DNA of 64,000 nt from contig NZ_QQSY01000001.1 of assembly GCF_003351225.1 (NCBI RefSeq), positions 624,124 to 688,123 on the forward strand, written 5' to 3'. The notes under the pieces are model-generated. The model saw nothing but the letters and a program-made list of their open reading frames with translations, made no database searches and was not told the origin of the DNA. Below are positions 11,711 through 20,584 of the stretch, piece by piece (the stretch's first letter is position 1; each line of letters starts with the position of its first letter). The translations under genes and the position numbers were made by a program. This stretch comes from Dyella solisilvae (GTDB lineage Bacteria; Pseudomonadota; Gammaproteobacteria; Xanthomonadales; Rhodanobacteraceae).

Positions 11711-12493
11711 ATGGCCTATCGCAACCTGGAAATCGCCAATCGCGGCGCGGTGCGCACGATCACCGTCAACCGCCCGGACAAGCTCAACGCGCTCAACCGC
11801 GAGACGCTCAACGAGCTGACGCTGGCCTTTACCCAGGCAGCCCAGGACGACGCCGTGCGTGTGGTGGTGCTGACCGGGGCGGGCCAGAAGGCCTTCGTGG
11901 CAGGCGCCGACATCGCCGAGATGAACGGTTATACGCCAGTGCAGGCTCAGGGCTTCTCCCGCGCGGGCCAGCGGCTGATGAGCCTGGTCGAACGCCTGGG
12001 CAAGCCGGTCATCGCCCGGGTGCAGGGCTTTGCCCTCGGCGGCGGCATGGAACTTGCCATGTGCTGTCACCTGCGTGTAGCAAGCGAGAAGGCCAAGTTC
12101 GGCCAGCCTGAGATCAACCTCGGCCTGATCCCCGGCTTCGGCGGCACCCAGCGCCTGCTGCGCCTGGCCGGCCGTGGAGCGGCGCTCGAGCTCTGCCTGA
12201 TCGGCGCCCCCATCAGCGCCCAGCGCGCCTATGAGCTGGGCGTGGTCACCCGCGTGGTGGCGCCCGAAGCGCTGGACGAGACCGTCAACGCGCTCGCCGA
12301 CCAGTTGGCCGCTGCGGCGCCCTTGGCTGCCGCCGGCATTCTCGATGCCGTGCTGCAAGGTGGTGAGACCAGCATCGACCAGGGCCTGGAATTCGAAACC
12401 CAGGCGTTTGCCCTCGCCTTCTCCACCGAGGACATGCGCGAAGGCACCACGGCGTTCCTGGAAAAGCGCAAGGCCGTGTTCAAGGGCCAGTAA
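11711..12493 (+). CDS. Enoyl-CoA hydratase
   Basis: 260 residues from ATG 11711 with GGAG nearby. Classic two-glutamate crotonase: NRPDKLNALN, AFVAGADIAEM, oxyanion loop ALGGGMELAMCCH (first Glu) and GQPEINLGLIPGFGGTQRL (second Glu). Both catalytic residues support hydration of trans-2-enoyl-CoA in beta-oxidation or a related pathway. It is monocistronic, ending at a GA-rich stem-loop convergent with the DUF1684 gene. Confidence 0.92.
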   Translation: MAYRNLEIANRGAVRTITVNRPDKLNALNRETLNELTLAFTQAAQDDAVRVVVLTGAGQKAFVAGADIAEMNGYTPVQAQGFSRAGQRLMSLVERLGKPVIARVQGFALGGGMELAMCCHLRVASEKAKFGQPEINLGLIPGFGGTQRLLRLAGRGAALELCLIGAPISAQRAYELGVVTRVVAPEALDETVNALADQLAAAAPLAAAGILDAVLQGGETSIDQGLEFETQAFALAFSTEDMREGTTAFLEKRKAVFKGQ

Positions 12494-12498
12494 ATAAC

Positions 12499-12549
12499 GA
12501 AGAGGAGTGAGAAACGAGAGTGGCTTTCTCTCACTACTCACTCCTCTTC
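12499..12549. repeat. GA-rich palindromic stem-loop, copy 1
   Basis: Perfect 13-bp outer arms (12499-12511 and 12537-12549, GAAGAGGAGTGAG), extending imperfectly to about 22 bp around a TGGCTTT loop. It lies between convergent genes and could terminate both. A related element sharing GAGTGAAGAGGAGTGAG occurs at 15549-15610, so this is a dispersed repeat family, not a one-off terminator. Confidence 0.75.
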
Positions 12550-12562
12550 ACTCACTCCTCGC

Positions 12563-13474
12563 TCAATGCCCGCCGCGGTATTTCTTCTCGCCCGCGGTGA
12601 TGGCCAGGTCCAGCCGGTTTTCCGGTGGCGCCAGCGGACAGGTGGCGTACGGCGTGAACGCGCACGGCGGGTTGTAGGCGCGGTTGAAATCGAGCACGAC
12701 CTTGCCGTCCTTCGGCAGATCCGCATACATGAAGCGCGCGGCGCCATAGGTTTCGCGGCCGGACGTGCGGTCGGCGATCACGAAGAACAGTGAGTCCGGC
12801 TCTTCCTGGATCGGCATCAACTCGTAGGTGTGGCCGTCGCGGTGGAACACGGCCTTGCCCGGCACCTTTTCCTTGTTGATCGTGCCCAGCACCGAGCCGA
12901 TTTCCAGTTCATGCGGCGGGTCGAACGGCACCCAGTCGGCGACGATGCGCCACGTCGGGTCGATCGGGTAATAGTCCAGGCCGGCGAAGTGCGCGCGCGT
13001 CTCCGCGTCGCTGTCCTTCACGCGCAGCGCCAGGCGGCCATCGCGGGAGATCACGATAAAACTCGCCGAACCGAAGCTCACCAGGGTCGGGCCGCTTTCG
13101 CCCGCATGGGCATCATCCACCAGGGTCGCCTCGTGCACGGCCTTGCCGTCGACGGTGGCGCCGCTATGCGCGTCGAGCACCAGATGCAGGCTGCCATTCT
13201 TCGCCAGCGTCACCACGCCCAGATGCGCCGGGCCCGCCTTCAGCACGATGTCGTTGCCGGCGGCGCTGCCGATCCGATTGGCCCCCTCTTTCAACCACTC
13301 CAGTCCGATCAGCGTCAGCCAGCCGTTCGGCGCCGTGAGGCTGGCCAGGCGTTGCTGCTGCCATTGCTGGACCTGCTGGGAGATCTGGGCCGCATCGGCG
13401 GCGCTGGTGGTCTGGGCATGCACGGTGACAACTCCAACACTCAAGGCTAAAGCGATAACGGCGGTACGCAACAT
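12563..13474 (-). CDS. Exported DUF1684 protein
   Basis: 303 residues from ATG 13474, giving signal peptide MLRTAVIALALSVGVVTVHA. The body fits DUF1684: LTLIGLEWLKEGANRIGS near the N-terminus, an SFIVISRDGRLALRVKDSD core, and the family signature DFNRAYNPPCAFTPYATCPL followed by APPENRLDLAITAGEKKYRG. The function is unknown. About 185 bp separate its start from the mutL 3' end at 13658, where I see only a short GC-rich hairpin (13627-13645). Confidence 0.87.
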   Translation of the reverse strand: MLRTAVIALALSVGVVTVHAQTTSAADAAQISQQVQQWQQQRLASLTAPNGWLTLIGLEWLKEGANRIGSAAGNDIVLKAGPAHLGVVTLAKNGSLHLVLDAHSGATVDGKAVHEATLVDDAHAGESGPTLVSFGSASFIVISRDGRLALRVKDSDAETRAHFAGLDYYPIDPTWRIVADWVPFDPPHELEIGSVLGTINKEKVPGKAVFHRDGHTYELMPIQEEPDSLFFVIADRTSGRETYGAARFMYADLPKDGKVVLDFNRAYNPPCAFTPYATCPLAPPENRLDLAITAGEKKYRGGH

Positions 13475-13658
13475 GGCAAGCCCCGTCGGGTTCGGACGAC
13501 GAGTATGGCCATCCATTTGGCGTCGAGGCAAGCACGGGCGCGATGTCATGCGTTCATCATGGGGCCGCGCACGTGCGAAAAAAACCTGCGGGATGGTGAT
13601 GTCGCCTCGCCGTGGTCGCGCACAGGGCGCCCTCCTGCAGGGCGCTACTGGTCGCTGA

Positions 13659-15497
13659 TCAGCGGCCGCGCAGGAACAGCTTGTCCAGCTCGGTCAGGCT
13701 CAGCTGGGTCCAGGTCGGACGGCCGTGATTGCACTGCCCGGAGCGTTCGGTGGCCTCCATCTCGCGCAGCAACGCATTCATTTCGGGCGTGGTGAGTCGC
13801 CGGCCGGCCCGCACCGAACCGTGGCACGCCATGGTCGCCAGCAGTTCGTTTTCCAGTTCCTGCAGGCGACGCGAACTGCCGTGCTGGGCCAGCTCGGCCA
13901 GCACGTCGCGGCACAGTTGCGCGACGTCGGCGCCTTCCAGCAGCGCGGGGATCCTTCGCACCACCACGCCGGACGGCCCACTGCGCGACAGTTCCAGCCC
14001 CCACTCGGCCAGCGCATCGGCGTGTTCTTCGGCAGCGGCAGCTTCCTTCGCACTCACCGACACGTTCAACGGCACCAGCATCAGTTGCGAGCGCAAGTTG
14101 CTGCATGCACGCCCGGTCTTGAGCTTTTCATAGGTGATGCGCTCGTGCGCGGCGTGCATGTCCACCAGCACCAGGCCCTGCGCATTCTCGGCAAGGATGT
14201 AGATGCCCTTGAGTTGCGCGATGGCGAATCCCAGCGGCGGCGCTTGGTCGTCCGACACTTCCGGCATGGGCGCATTGGCGGCGAAAGCCAGCGGCGCTTG
14301 CGGCGCCGCCGTCGGCGACGCGCCGAGCAGGGCGGCATAGTCGGCGAGCGGCTCGTCGCGCACGCCCAGGCTGAGCCGGCTCTGGCTGAAGGCGTTCGGC
14401 CAGGCCGGTCCACCCGTGGCGGGCGTGCTTGAAAAGCTGTAGGACGACGCGGCGGCGGGCATGGGTTGGTCCTGTGCAGGCAAACCCACCTGCCCTGCAC
14501 GCGTCTGCGCCAGCGCCTCATGAAGCGTGCGGAACAGGAAATCATGCACCAGGCGCTGCTCGCGGAAGCGCACCTCGTGTTTGGCCGGATGCACGTTGAC
14601 GTCCACGCCGGCGGGATCCAGCTCCAGGTACAACACGAATGCCGGGTGCCGGCCGTGGAACAGCACGTCCGCATACGCCTGGCGCACGGCATGCGCCACT
14701 ATGCGATCGCGCACGAGCCGGCCGTTGACGTAGAAGTACTGCGAATCGGCCTGCGAACGAGAGGCCGTGGGCAGGCCCACCCAGCCGGACAAATGCAGGC
14801 CGGCAGCGGCGTGGTCAACGCGCAGGCTCTGCGCGGGGAAATCCTCGCCCATCACTTCGGCCACGCGCAGCAGCGCCGCGTGCTCGTCGCGCGCCGCCTT
14901 GAGGATGCGCACCGGCTTGCCGTTGTGGCTGAGACGGAACTCCACCGAGGTGCGCGCCAGCGCCAGCGACTTCAGCAGGTCATCGATATGCGCGAATTCG
15001 GTGCGCTCGGCACGGAGAAACTTGCGTCGCGCAGGCACGTTGTAGAACAGGTCGCGCACTTCCACGCTGCTGCCCTGCGGATGCTGCGCGGGGCGCGCCG
15101 CCTGCATCTTGCCGCCGTCCACTTCGATGCGGAACGCAGTGTCCTGCCCTTGCGCGCGTGAGGTCAGCGCAAAGCGCGCCACCGACGAGACGGACGCCAG
15201 CGCTTCGCCGCGGAAGCCCATGCTGGCCACGTGCTCCAGGTCATCGAAGCTGCCGATCTTGCTGGTGGCATGCGAGGCCACCGCCAGCTGCAGTTCGTCC
15301 GGCGAGATGCCGCAACCGTCGTCGCGCACGCGGATCAGCCGCGCGCCGCCCTGTTCGATATCCACTTCCACGCGCATGGCGCCGGCATCGAGGCTGTTTT
15401 CGACCAGCTCCTTGACCACGGACGAAGGACGCTCGATCACTTCGCCGGCGGCGATCTGGTTGATGAGTTCGGGGGGAAGCGGACGGATCACGGGCAT
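13659..15497 (-). CDS. mutL: DNA mismatch repair protein MutL (endonuclease type)
   Basis: 612 residues. The N-terminal GHKL ATPase carries [14 protein letters not shown] (about 28-41), DDGCGIS and [10 protein letters not shown]; the linker is Ala/Pro/Ser-rich; the C-terminal dimerisation domain follows. Near residues 446-457 it has [12 protein letters not shown], fitting the DQHA(X)2E(X)4E metal-binding motif of MutL proteins that nick DNA themselves. E. coli MutL lacks it and relies on MutH. It lies downstream of amiC, a common pairing. Confidence 0.97.
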   Translation of the reverse strand: MPVIRPLPPELINQIAAGEVIERPSSVVKELVENSLDAGAMRVEVDIEQGGARLIRVRDDGCGISPDELQLAVASHATSKIGSFDDLEHVASMGFRGEALASVSSVARFALTSRAQGQDTAFRIEVDGGKMQAARPAQHPQGSSVEVRDLFYNVPARRKFLRAERTEFAHIDDLLKSLALARTSVEFRLSHNGKPVRILKAARDEHAALLRVAEVMGEDFPAQSLRVDHAAAGLHLSGWVGLPTASRSQADSQYFYVNGRLVRDRIVAHAVRQAYADVLFHGRHPAFVLYLELDPAGVDVNVHPAKHEVRFREQRLVHDFLFRTLHEALAQTRAGQVGLPAQDQPMPAAASSYSFSSTPATGGPAWPNAFSQSRLSLGVRDEPLADYAALLGASPTAAPQAPLAFAANAPMPEVSDDQAPPLGFAIAQLKGIYILAENAQGLVLVDMHAAHERITYEKLKTGRACSNLRSQLMLVPLNVSVSAKEAAAAEEHADALAEWGLELSRSGPSGVVVRRIPALLEGADVAQLCRDVLAELAQHGSSRRLQELENELLATMACHGSVRAGRRLTTPEMNALLREMEATERSGQCNHGRPTWTQLSLTELDKLFLRGR

Positions 15498-15548
15498 CGG
15501 CGAAGCTTAAGGCCTGCCGGCGGAAGGGGAAAGCGCAGGAGTGAGTTC

Positions 15549-15610
15549 AGAGGAGTGAGAAGTGAGAAAAAGCAAGGACTTGCCTGCCCTCTCTCACTTC
15601 TCACTCCTCT
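15549..15610. repeat. GA-rich palindromic stem-loop, copy 2
   Basis: Perfect 19-bp arms (15549-15567 and 15592-15610) around a 24-nt centre that itself contains GCAAGGACTTGC. It lies in the amiC to mutL gap on the minus strand. It shares GAGTGAAGAGGAGTGAG and flanking bases with the element at 12499-12549, and an extra partial AGGAGTGAG unit precedes it. Confidence 0.75.
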
Positions 15611-15621
15611 TCACTCGTTTC

Positions 15622-17205
15622 TCATCCCGCAGGGATGGTGAGCACCATGCCTGCATGGACGCTGCTGTCGCTGTCGATGCGGTTGGCGCTCTTGAGTGCG
15701 TTGACGCTCACGCCGTACTGGCGCGCGATGCTGCGCAGGCTTTCGCCACGCTCGACGCGGTGCAGGTCGCGCACGCCGTCATCCGAGCGACTGTCGTTGT
15801 CGGAGGAGGACGCCATGGCTTGGGCCACAGCCTTGTTGGCGCGCGCGGAGGTGTCGTCATCGCCCTGCGCAGAGGCCACCGCCGCGACGCCATTGCGGCG
15901 GCCTGCCTGGGCGGCAAACCAGGTGCCCGGCGGCGGGGTCGATTCGAAGTAGCTCTTCACGCCGCTCATCACGGCCGTGGCCAGGTGCGCCTGATGCGAA
16001 GGATCGCGCAGCTTGCGCTCCTCGTCCGGATTGCTGATGAAGGCGGTCTCGACCAGGATCGACGGGACGTCCGGCGAGCGCAACACGACGAAGTTGGCGC
16101 GCTCGACGTAGCCGCGATGGGTCGGCCCCAGTCCACCAAGCGCCTTGAGCACGTTGCCCGCCACCGACTCGCTGGCCTGCATCGAATAGCCCTGCTGCAG
16201 GTCCAGCAGCACGGCGGCAAGGCCATCGTTCTTGTCGTCCAGCGTCACGCCGCCGATCAGGTCGGCGCGGTTTTCACCGTCCGCCAGCCATTGCGCGGCC
16301 ATGTTGGTCTTGCCGCGCGGCGACAGCACCCATACCGACGAGCCCTTTGCATCGCCGTTGATGAAGGCGTCGGCATGGATCGACACGAACAGGTCAGCCG
16401 AGTTGTTGCGCGCGATCTGGTAACGCTGCTGCAGCGGGATGAAGAAGTCCGCATTGCGGGTCAGCACCGCGCGCATGCCCGGTTGCTGGTTGATCTGGTC
16501 GGCCAGCTGCCGCGCCACGGCGAGGGTGACGTTCTTCTCCAGCGTGCCGCCGGGACCATGCGCGCCCGGGTCATCACCGCCATGGCCGGCGTCGATGGCG
16601 ATCACCACCTTGCGCTCGCCGTTGAGCATGGCGGCCGCCGCGCGGGTGGAAGCCATGCCGCTCTGGGTTGGCTTGAGACTGGACTTGCCGGAGGCGCGCG
16701 CCGGCACAGGCGTCGGAGCGGTGTCGACCAGCGGCGTGACGACGGCCGCCACGGGCGCCGCGCTGTCATCGCGGGATGGCGACGTGCTGGGCTTGGCGGC
16801 CACCGCGCCGCTGCCCGGGTACAGGTCGACCACCAGCCGGTAGCCATAATCGGCCTGTGGCTTGAGCAGGAAGCTCTTGACCGTGCTGGCGGGGGCGATC
16901 GTGGCGGTCAGGCGCACATTGCCGCCCTGGCGCGCGCCGCTGAGGCCCTTGTACAGGCCCTGCGCGGACGGCGAGCTGAAACTGCTGGCGATGGAGCTGT
17001 CGTTGACGTCAACAACCAGCTGGTCGCCGTCCTGGCTGAGCTTGTAGGTGACCGGGCCAGATACATCGAGCACCACGCGGGTGTATTCGGGGCCTGCCCA
17101 GACCCGGGCCGCCTTCACATCCGCCGCGCGGGAGACGCAAAAAGGCGCCAAGGCCAGCAAGGCCACGGCGCCCAACACGGCAGGATGCGTCCTATATCCC
17201 TTCAT
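15622..17205 (-). CDS. amiC: N-acetylmuramoyl-L-alanine amidase with AMIN and LysM domains
   Basis: Zinc amidase that splits peptidoglycan during cell separation. 527 residues from ATG 17205, chosen because it starts the signal peptide (MKGYRTHPAVLGAVALLALA). Order: AMIN domain (VWAGPEYTRVVLDVSGPVTY onward, about 30-145), Pro/Ser/Ala linker, amidase_3 domain (IDAGHGGDDPGA, GGTLEKNVTLAVAR, SIHADAF, ILVETAFISN giving the His/Glu zinc ligands), and a C-terminal LysM (HRVERGESLRSIARQYGVSV). Upstream neighbours tsaE and nnrDE match the E. coli order. Confidence 0.95.
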   Translation of the reverse strand: MKGYRTHPAVLGAVALLALAPFCVSRAADVKAARVWAGPEYTRVVLDVSGPVTYKLSQDGDQLVVDVNDSSIASSFSSPSAQGLYKGLSGARQGGNVRLTATIAPASTVKSFLLKPQADYGYRLVVDLYPGSGAVAAKPSTSPSRDDSAAPVAAVVTPLVDTAPTPVPARASGKSSLKPTQSGMASTRAAAAMLNGERKVVIAIDAGHGGDDPGAHGPGGTLEKNVTLAVARQLADQINQQPGMRAVLTRNADFFIPLQQRYQIARNNSADLFVSIHADAFINGDAKGSSVWVLSPRGKTNMAAQWLADGENRADLIGGVTLDDKNDGLAAVLLDLQQGYSMQASESVAGNVLKALGGLGPTHRGYVERANFVVLRSPDVPSILVETAFISNPDEERKLRDPSHQAHLATAVMSGVKSYFESTPPPGTWFAAQAGRRNGVAAVASAQGDDDTSARANKAVAQAMASSSDNDSRSDDGVRDLHRVERGESLRSIARQYGVSVNALKSANRIDSDSSVHAGMVLTIPAG

Positions 17206-17393
17206 GGGGCGGAATTGAAGCCCAGCCGCTTGCTGAATGCAAGAGGTTTTCCCTTGTATATCCATAACCTGCAATCATTTTGTCAGACGGCCTCCAGCTA
17301 TCGGCCGCAACCCACGCAAACTGAAGGCTTCGTCCACCCATCGCGCCTCGACAAAATTCTCAAGCAGGTCCGATACTTAGGTCGGATCGACGG

Positions 17394-17876
17394 TCAGGCG
17401 ACGTCCCCCGCATCGACCCGGGACAGCCGGGCCAGGGCGCCCGCGCCACGCTCGCTGCGCGGCTCCATCACCGCACTGCGGCCGGCTCCCGCGTAACCCA
17501 GGTGGACGATCAGATCGGCCGCCGGCAGGGCTCCGGCGCCCCGCTCGGGCCACTCCACCAGCACCAGGGCCGCGGGGTCGTACAAGGCGTCCAGACCCAG
17601 CCACTCCAGTTCGCCGGGATCGGCAATGCGGTAAAGATCCAGATGCCACGCAGGCCGCCCCTGGGCGCTATAGGACTCGACCAGGCTGTAGGTCGGGCTC
17701 TTGATGCGCTCCCCCACCCCGAGCGCGCCCAGCAGGGCTCGCGCGAAGCTGGTCTTGCCGGCGCCGAGATCGCCGTGCAGGTAGACCACCAGCCCCTCGT
17801 CCAGCACCGCCGCCAGGCGGGTGGCAAGGGCCGCCGTGGCCCCCTCGTCAGGTAGTTCCCAGCGTCGTTCGGTCAT
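17394..17876 (-). CDS. tsaE: tRNA t6A biosynthesis ATPase TsaE
   Basis: Partner of TsaB/TsaD in making threonylcarbamoyladenosine at tRNA position 37. 160 residues from ATG 17876. P-loop GDLGAGKTSFARALL, then SPTYSLVESY, HLDLYRIADPGELEWLGL and LVEWPERG, all hallmark TsaE segments. Its start overlaps the nnrDE stop (ATGA). The same frame remains open far upstream through nnrDE, but only the part from 17876 is TsaE. Confidence 0.95.
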   Translation of the reverse strand: MTERRWELPDEGATAALATRLAAVLDEGLVVYLHGDLGAGKTSFARALLGALGVGERIKSPTYSLVESYSAQGRPAWHLDLYRIADPGELEWLGLDALYDPAALVLVEWPERGAGALPAADLIVHLGYAGAGRSAVMEPRSERGAGALARLSRVDAGDVA

Positions 17877-19357
17877 GACTCGCGTCCGTTGAGCAGCCCG
17901 CGCAAGGGTTCCAGCAGGTCGCTGGCGATGAGACCACGCTCGCCTCCTCGCCGCGCAGCGAGGTCGCCAGCCCGCGCGTGCAGGCCGACACCCAGGCAGG
18001 CTGCCTCCCACAGCGAACAGCCTTGCGCCAGCAAGGCCGCCACGATGCCGGTCAGGAGGTCGCCCATGCCGCCCGACGCCATGCCAGGGTTGCCCCACGG
18101 GCACAGCGCGACGTGGCCAGTTGGATCGGCCACCAGACTGCCGGCCCCCTTGAGCACCACCACCGCATCGTAACGTCGGGCCAGCTCGCGCACGGCTGCA
18201 AAGCGATCGGCGCTGATCGAGGCGGTATCGCGACCAAGCAGCCGCGCGGCTTCGCCCGGATGCGGCGTGAGCACGGCCAGGCCATGAAACTTGCGCGGCT
18301 CCTGCGCCAGCAGGTTGAGTCCATCCGCATCGAGCACCAATGGGATGCCGGCATCCAGCGCCGTCAGCCAGAGCGCATGCCCCCAGGCGCCCTGCCCTAG
18401 GCCTGGCCCCACGGCCAGCACCGTGGCTCGGGGCAGCAACGGCTCGAGCGCCTGCGGGCCATCCACCGCATGCGCCATCAATTCGGGTCGCGCGCTGTTG
18501 AGCGCGGGCAGATGCTCGGCACGCGTCGCCACGCTGACCAGCCCGGCGCCGGCGCGCAGCGCCGCCTCGCCGCACAAGCGGATCGCCCCGGCCGTGCCGT
18601 GTTCCCCACCGATGGCCAGCACGTGGCCGTTGTCGCCCTTGTGCGACTGCCGCGGTCGCGGCGGCAGGGCAGCGGGCTGCATCAGCACCGCGTCCGCCTC
18701 GCGGCCCTGCCACAGCGCGGCGGGCAGACCGAGCCCGTCCAGTTGCAACTGCCCCGTGTAGCCGGGGGCCTGCCCGGTGTACAGGCCACGCTTGGCGGCG
18801 ATGAAGCTGATGGTGACGTCGGCGCGAATGGCCTCGCCTGGCGCCTCGCCCGTGTCGGCATTGATGCCGGAAGGCACGTCGAGCGCGAGCACCGGCCGGC
18901 CACTGGCGCGAATCTGCCGCACCAACTGCGCCACCTCGGGCGCCAGCGCGCGCTGCAGGCCGGTGCCGTACAGCGCGTCGACCTGCACCTCGGCATCGGG
19001 AAGCTCGTCCTGCCCCTCCCACGACAGCACCTCGCCGCCACCGCGTTCGTACGCTTCACGCGCACGCTCGGCATCGTCGCCTCGGCTGTCGCCCAGCGCG
19101 ACCACGGCAGCCTGCAGGCCCGCTTCACGCGCCAGCGCCGCGAGCAGAAAGCCGTCGCCGCCGTTGTTGCCGACACCGCAGTACACCGCCATGCGGCGCG
19201 CGTGGGGCCAGTGCTCGCGCAGGCACACCAGCGCGGCAGCGGCGGCGCGCTCCATCAGTTCGTAGCCGGGAATACCCAGGTCGTCGATGGCGTGGCGGTC
19301 AAGCGCACGCACCTGCTCGACGGTGTAAAGCTCTTGGCGATGTGCACTGGCGGTCAT
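17873..19357 (-). CDS. nnr: Bifunctional NAD(P)H-hydrate epimerase / ADP-dependent dehydratase
   Basis: Repairs damaged hydrated NAD(P)H. 494 residues from ATG 19357. The N-terminal YjeF_N epimerase domain (about 1-215) carries CGVGNNGGDGFLLAALA and LDVPSGINADTG. The C-terminal dehydratase/kinase-fold domain carries GGEHGTAGAIRLCGEAALR, VLTPHPGEAARLLG and NPGMASGGMGDLLTGIVAAL with the catalytic Asp. It is divergent from queG by 60 bp and coupled to tsaE downstream, as in E. coli yjeF-tsaE. Confidence 0.95.
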   Translation of the reverse strand: MTASAHRQELYTVEQVRALDRHAIDDLGIPGYELMERAAAAALVCLREHWPHARRMAVYCGVGNNGGDGFLLAALAREAGLQAAVVALGDSRGDDAERAREAYERGGGEVLSWEGQDELPDAEVQVDALYGTGLQRALAPEVAQLVRQIRASGRPVLALDVPSGINADTGEAPGEAIRADVTISFIAAKRGLYTGQAPGYTGQLQLDGLGLPAALWQGREADAVLMQPAALPPRPRQSHKGDNGHVLAIGGEHGTAGAIRLCGEAALRAGAGLVSVATRAEHLPALNSARPELMAHAVDGPQALEPLLPRATVLAVGPGLGQGAWGHALWLTALDAGIPLVLDADGLNLLAQEPRKFHGLAVLTPHPGEAARLLGRDTASISADRFAAVRELARRYDAVVVLKGAGSLVADPTGHVALCPWGNPGMASGGMGDLLTGIVAALLAQGCSLWEAACLGVGLHARAGDLAARRGGERGLIASDLLEPLRGLLNGRES

Positions 19358-19417
19358 GCGCGGATTATAGGCATGGGGCGCCGCAGCCGCCGATCGTGCA
19401 CGGCCTACAATAGGCGC

Positions 19418-20488
19418 ATGTCCACGCTGCAACTCTCTCCCCACGACTACGCCGCACTGGCCAGCGACATCAAGCGCTGGGCGCGTGAGCTGGGTTTCGC
19501 CGACGCCGGCATTGCCAACACCAACCTGACCGAGGACGAACTGCACCTCAAGCGCTGGCTGGGCGAGGGAAATCACGGCGAGATGGACTACATGGCGCGC
19601 CACGGCGACAAACGCAGCCGCCCCGCCGAACTGGAGCCCGGCACGATACGTGTCATCTCGGTGCGCATGGACTACATCCCCCCGGGCACACGCAACGCAT
19701 GGAACGTGCTGCACGACCCGGAAAGCGGTTACGTCTCGCGCTATGCACTGGGCCGCGACTACCACAAGCTGATGCGCAACCGCCTGCAGAAGCTGGCCGA
19801 ATGCATCCATGGCGTGATCGGCGACTTCGGCTATCGCGCTTTCGTCGACTCGGCGCCGGTGCTGGAGAAGGCGCTGGCGCGCAACGCGGGCATGGGCTGG
19901 ATCGGCAAGCACACCGTGCTGATCAACCGCCAGGCGGGCTCGTACTTCTTCCTCGGCGAGCTCTACACCGACCTGCCGCTGCCGGTGGACACGCCGGCCA
20001 CGGCCCACTGCGGCAGCTGCCGGCGCTGCATCGACATCTGCCCGACCCAGGCGATCATCGGGCCTTACAAACTCGACGCACGCCGCTGCATTTCCTATCT
20101 CACCATCGAGCTGCGCGGAAGCATTCCCGAAGAGCTGCGCGAACCCATGGGCAACCGCATCTTCGGCTGCGACGACTGCCAGCTGATCTGCCCCTGGAAC
20201 AAGTTCGCACAGGACGCCACCGAGCCGGATTTCGCGCCGAGGCACGCGCTCGACGGCGCCAAGCTGATCGAACTGTTCGCCTGGAGCGAGCAGGAGTTCC
20301 TGCAGCGCACCGAGGGCATGGCGATCCGTCGTACAGGCTACGAAGGCTGGCTGCGCAATATCGCCGTGGCGCTGGGCAATGCGCCGCATACAGAGGAAGT
20401 ACGGCAGGCGTTGCTTTCGCGCGCCGAGCATCCGTCAGCCATCGTGCGCGAGCACGTGGCATGGGCGCTGCAGCGGCACGCGGCATAG
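19418..20488 (+). CDS. queG: Epoxyqueuosine reductase
   Basis: Last step of queuosine synthesis in tRNA, reducing epoxyqueuosine with cobalamin and two [4Fe-4S] clusters. 356 residues from ATG 19418. Cluster ligands are CGSCRRCIDICP and CDDCQLICP. The segment GYRAFVDSAPVLEKALA and GWIGKHTVLI are QueG hallmarks, and the C-terminus is HEAT-like (SAIVREHVAWALQRH). The divergent partner nnr and the queG/yjeF/tsaE grouping match E. coli. Confidence 0.96.
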   Translation: MSTLQLSPHDYAALASDIKRWARELGFADAGIANTNLTEDELHLKRWLGEGNHGEMDYMARHGDKRSRPAELEPGTIRVISVRMDYIPPGTRNAWNVLHDPESGYVSRYALGRDYHKLMRNRLQKLAECIHGVIGDFGYRAFVDSAPVLEKALARNAGMGWIGKHTVLINRQAGSYFFLGELYTDLPLPVDTPATAHCGSCRRCIDICPTQAIIGPYKLDARRCISYLTIELRGSIPEELREPMGNRIFGCDDCQLICPWNKFAQDATEPDFAPRHALDGAKLIELFAWSEQEFLQRTEGMAIRRTGYEGWLRNIAVALGNAPHTEEVRQALLSRAEHPSAIVREHVAWALQRHAA

Positions 20489-20584
20489 CGGAGCCATCAC
20501 AGGCGCAACCTTCCAGCGCAAAGCGCGCGATGACGACACGGCGCCCCGACCACGCGCAGGGCGCAGTCCTGGATCAAGGCGTCG

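Noticed and set aside
17394..19022. Apparent fusion of TsaE to a long N-terminal extension
   Set aside because: The extension is an out-of-frame reading of the nnr gene. TsaE starts at 17876, overlapping the nnr stop.
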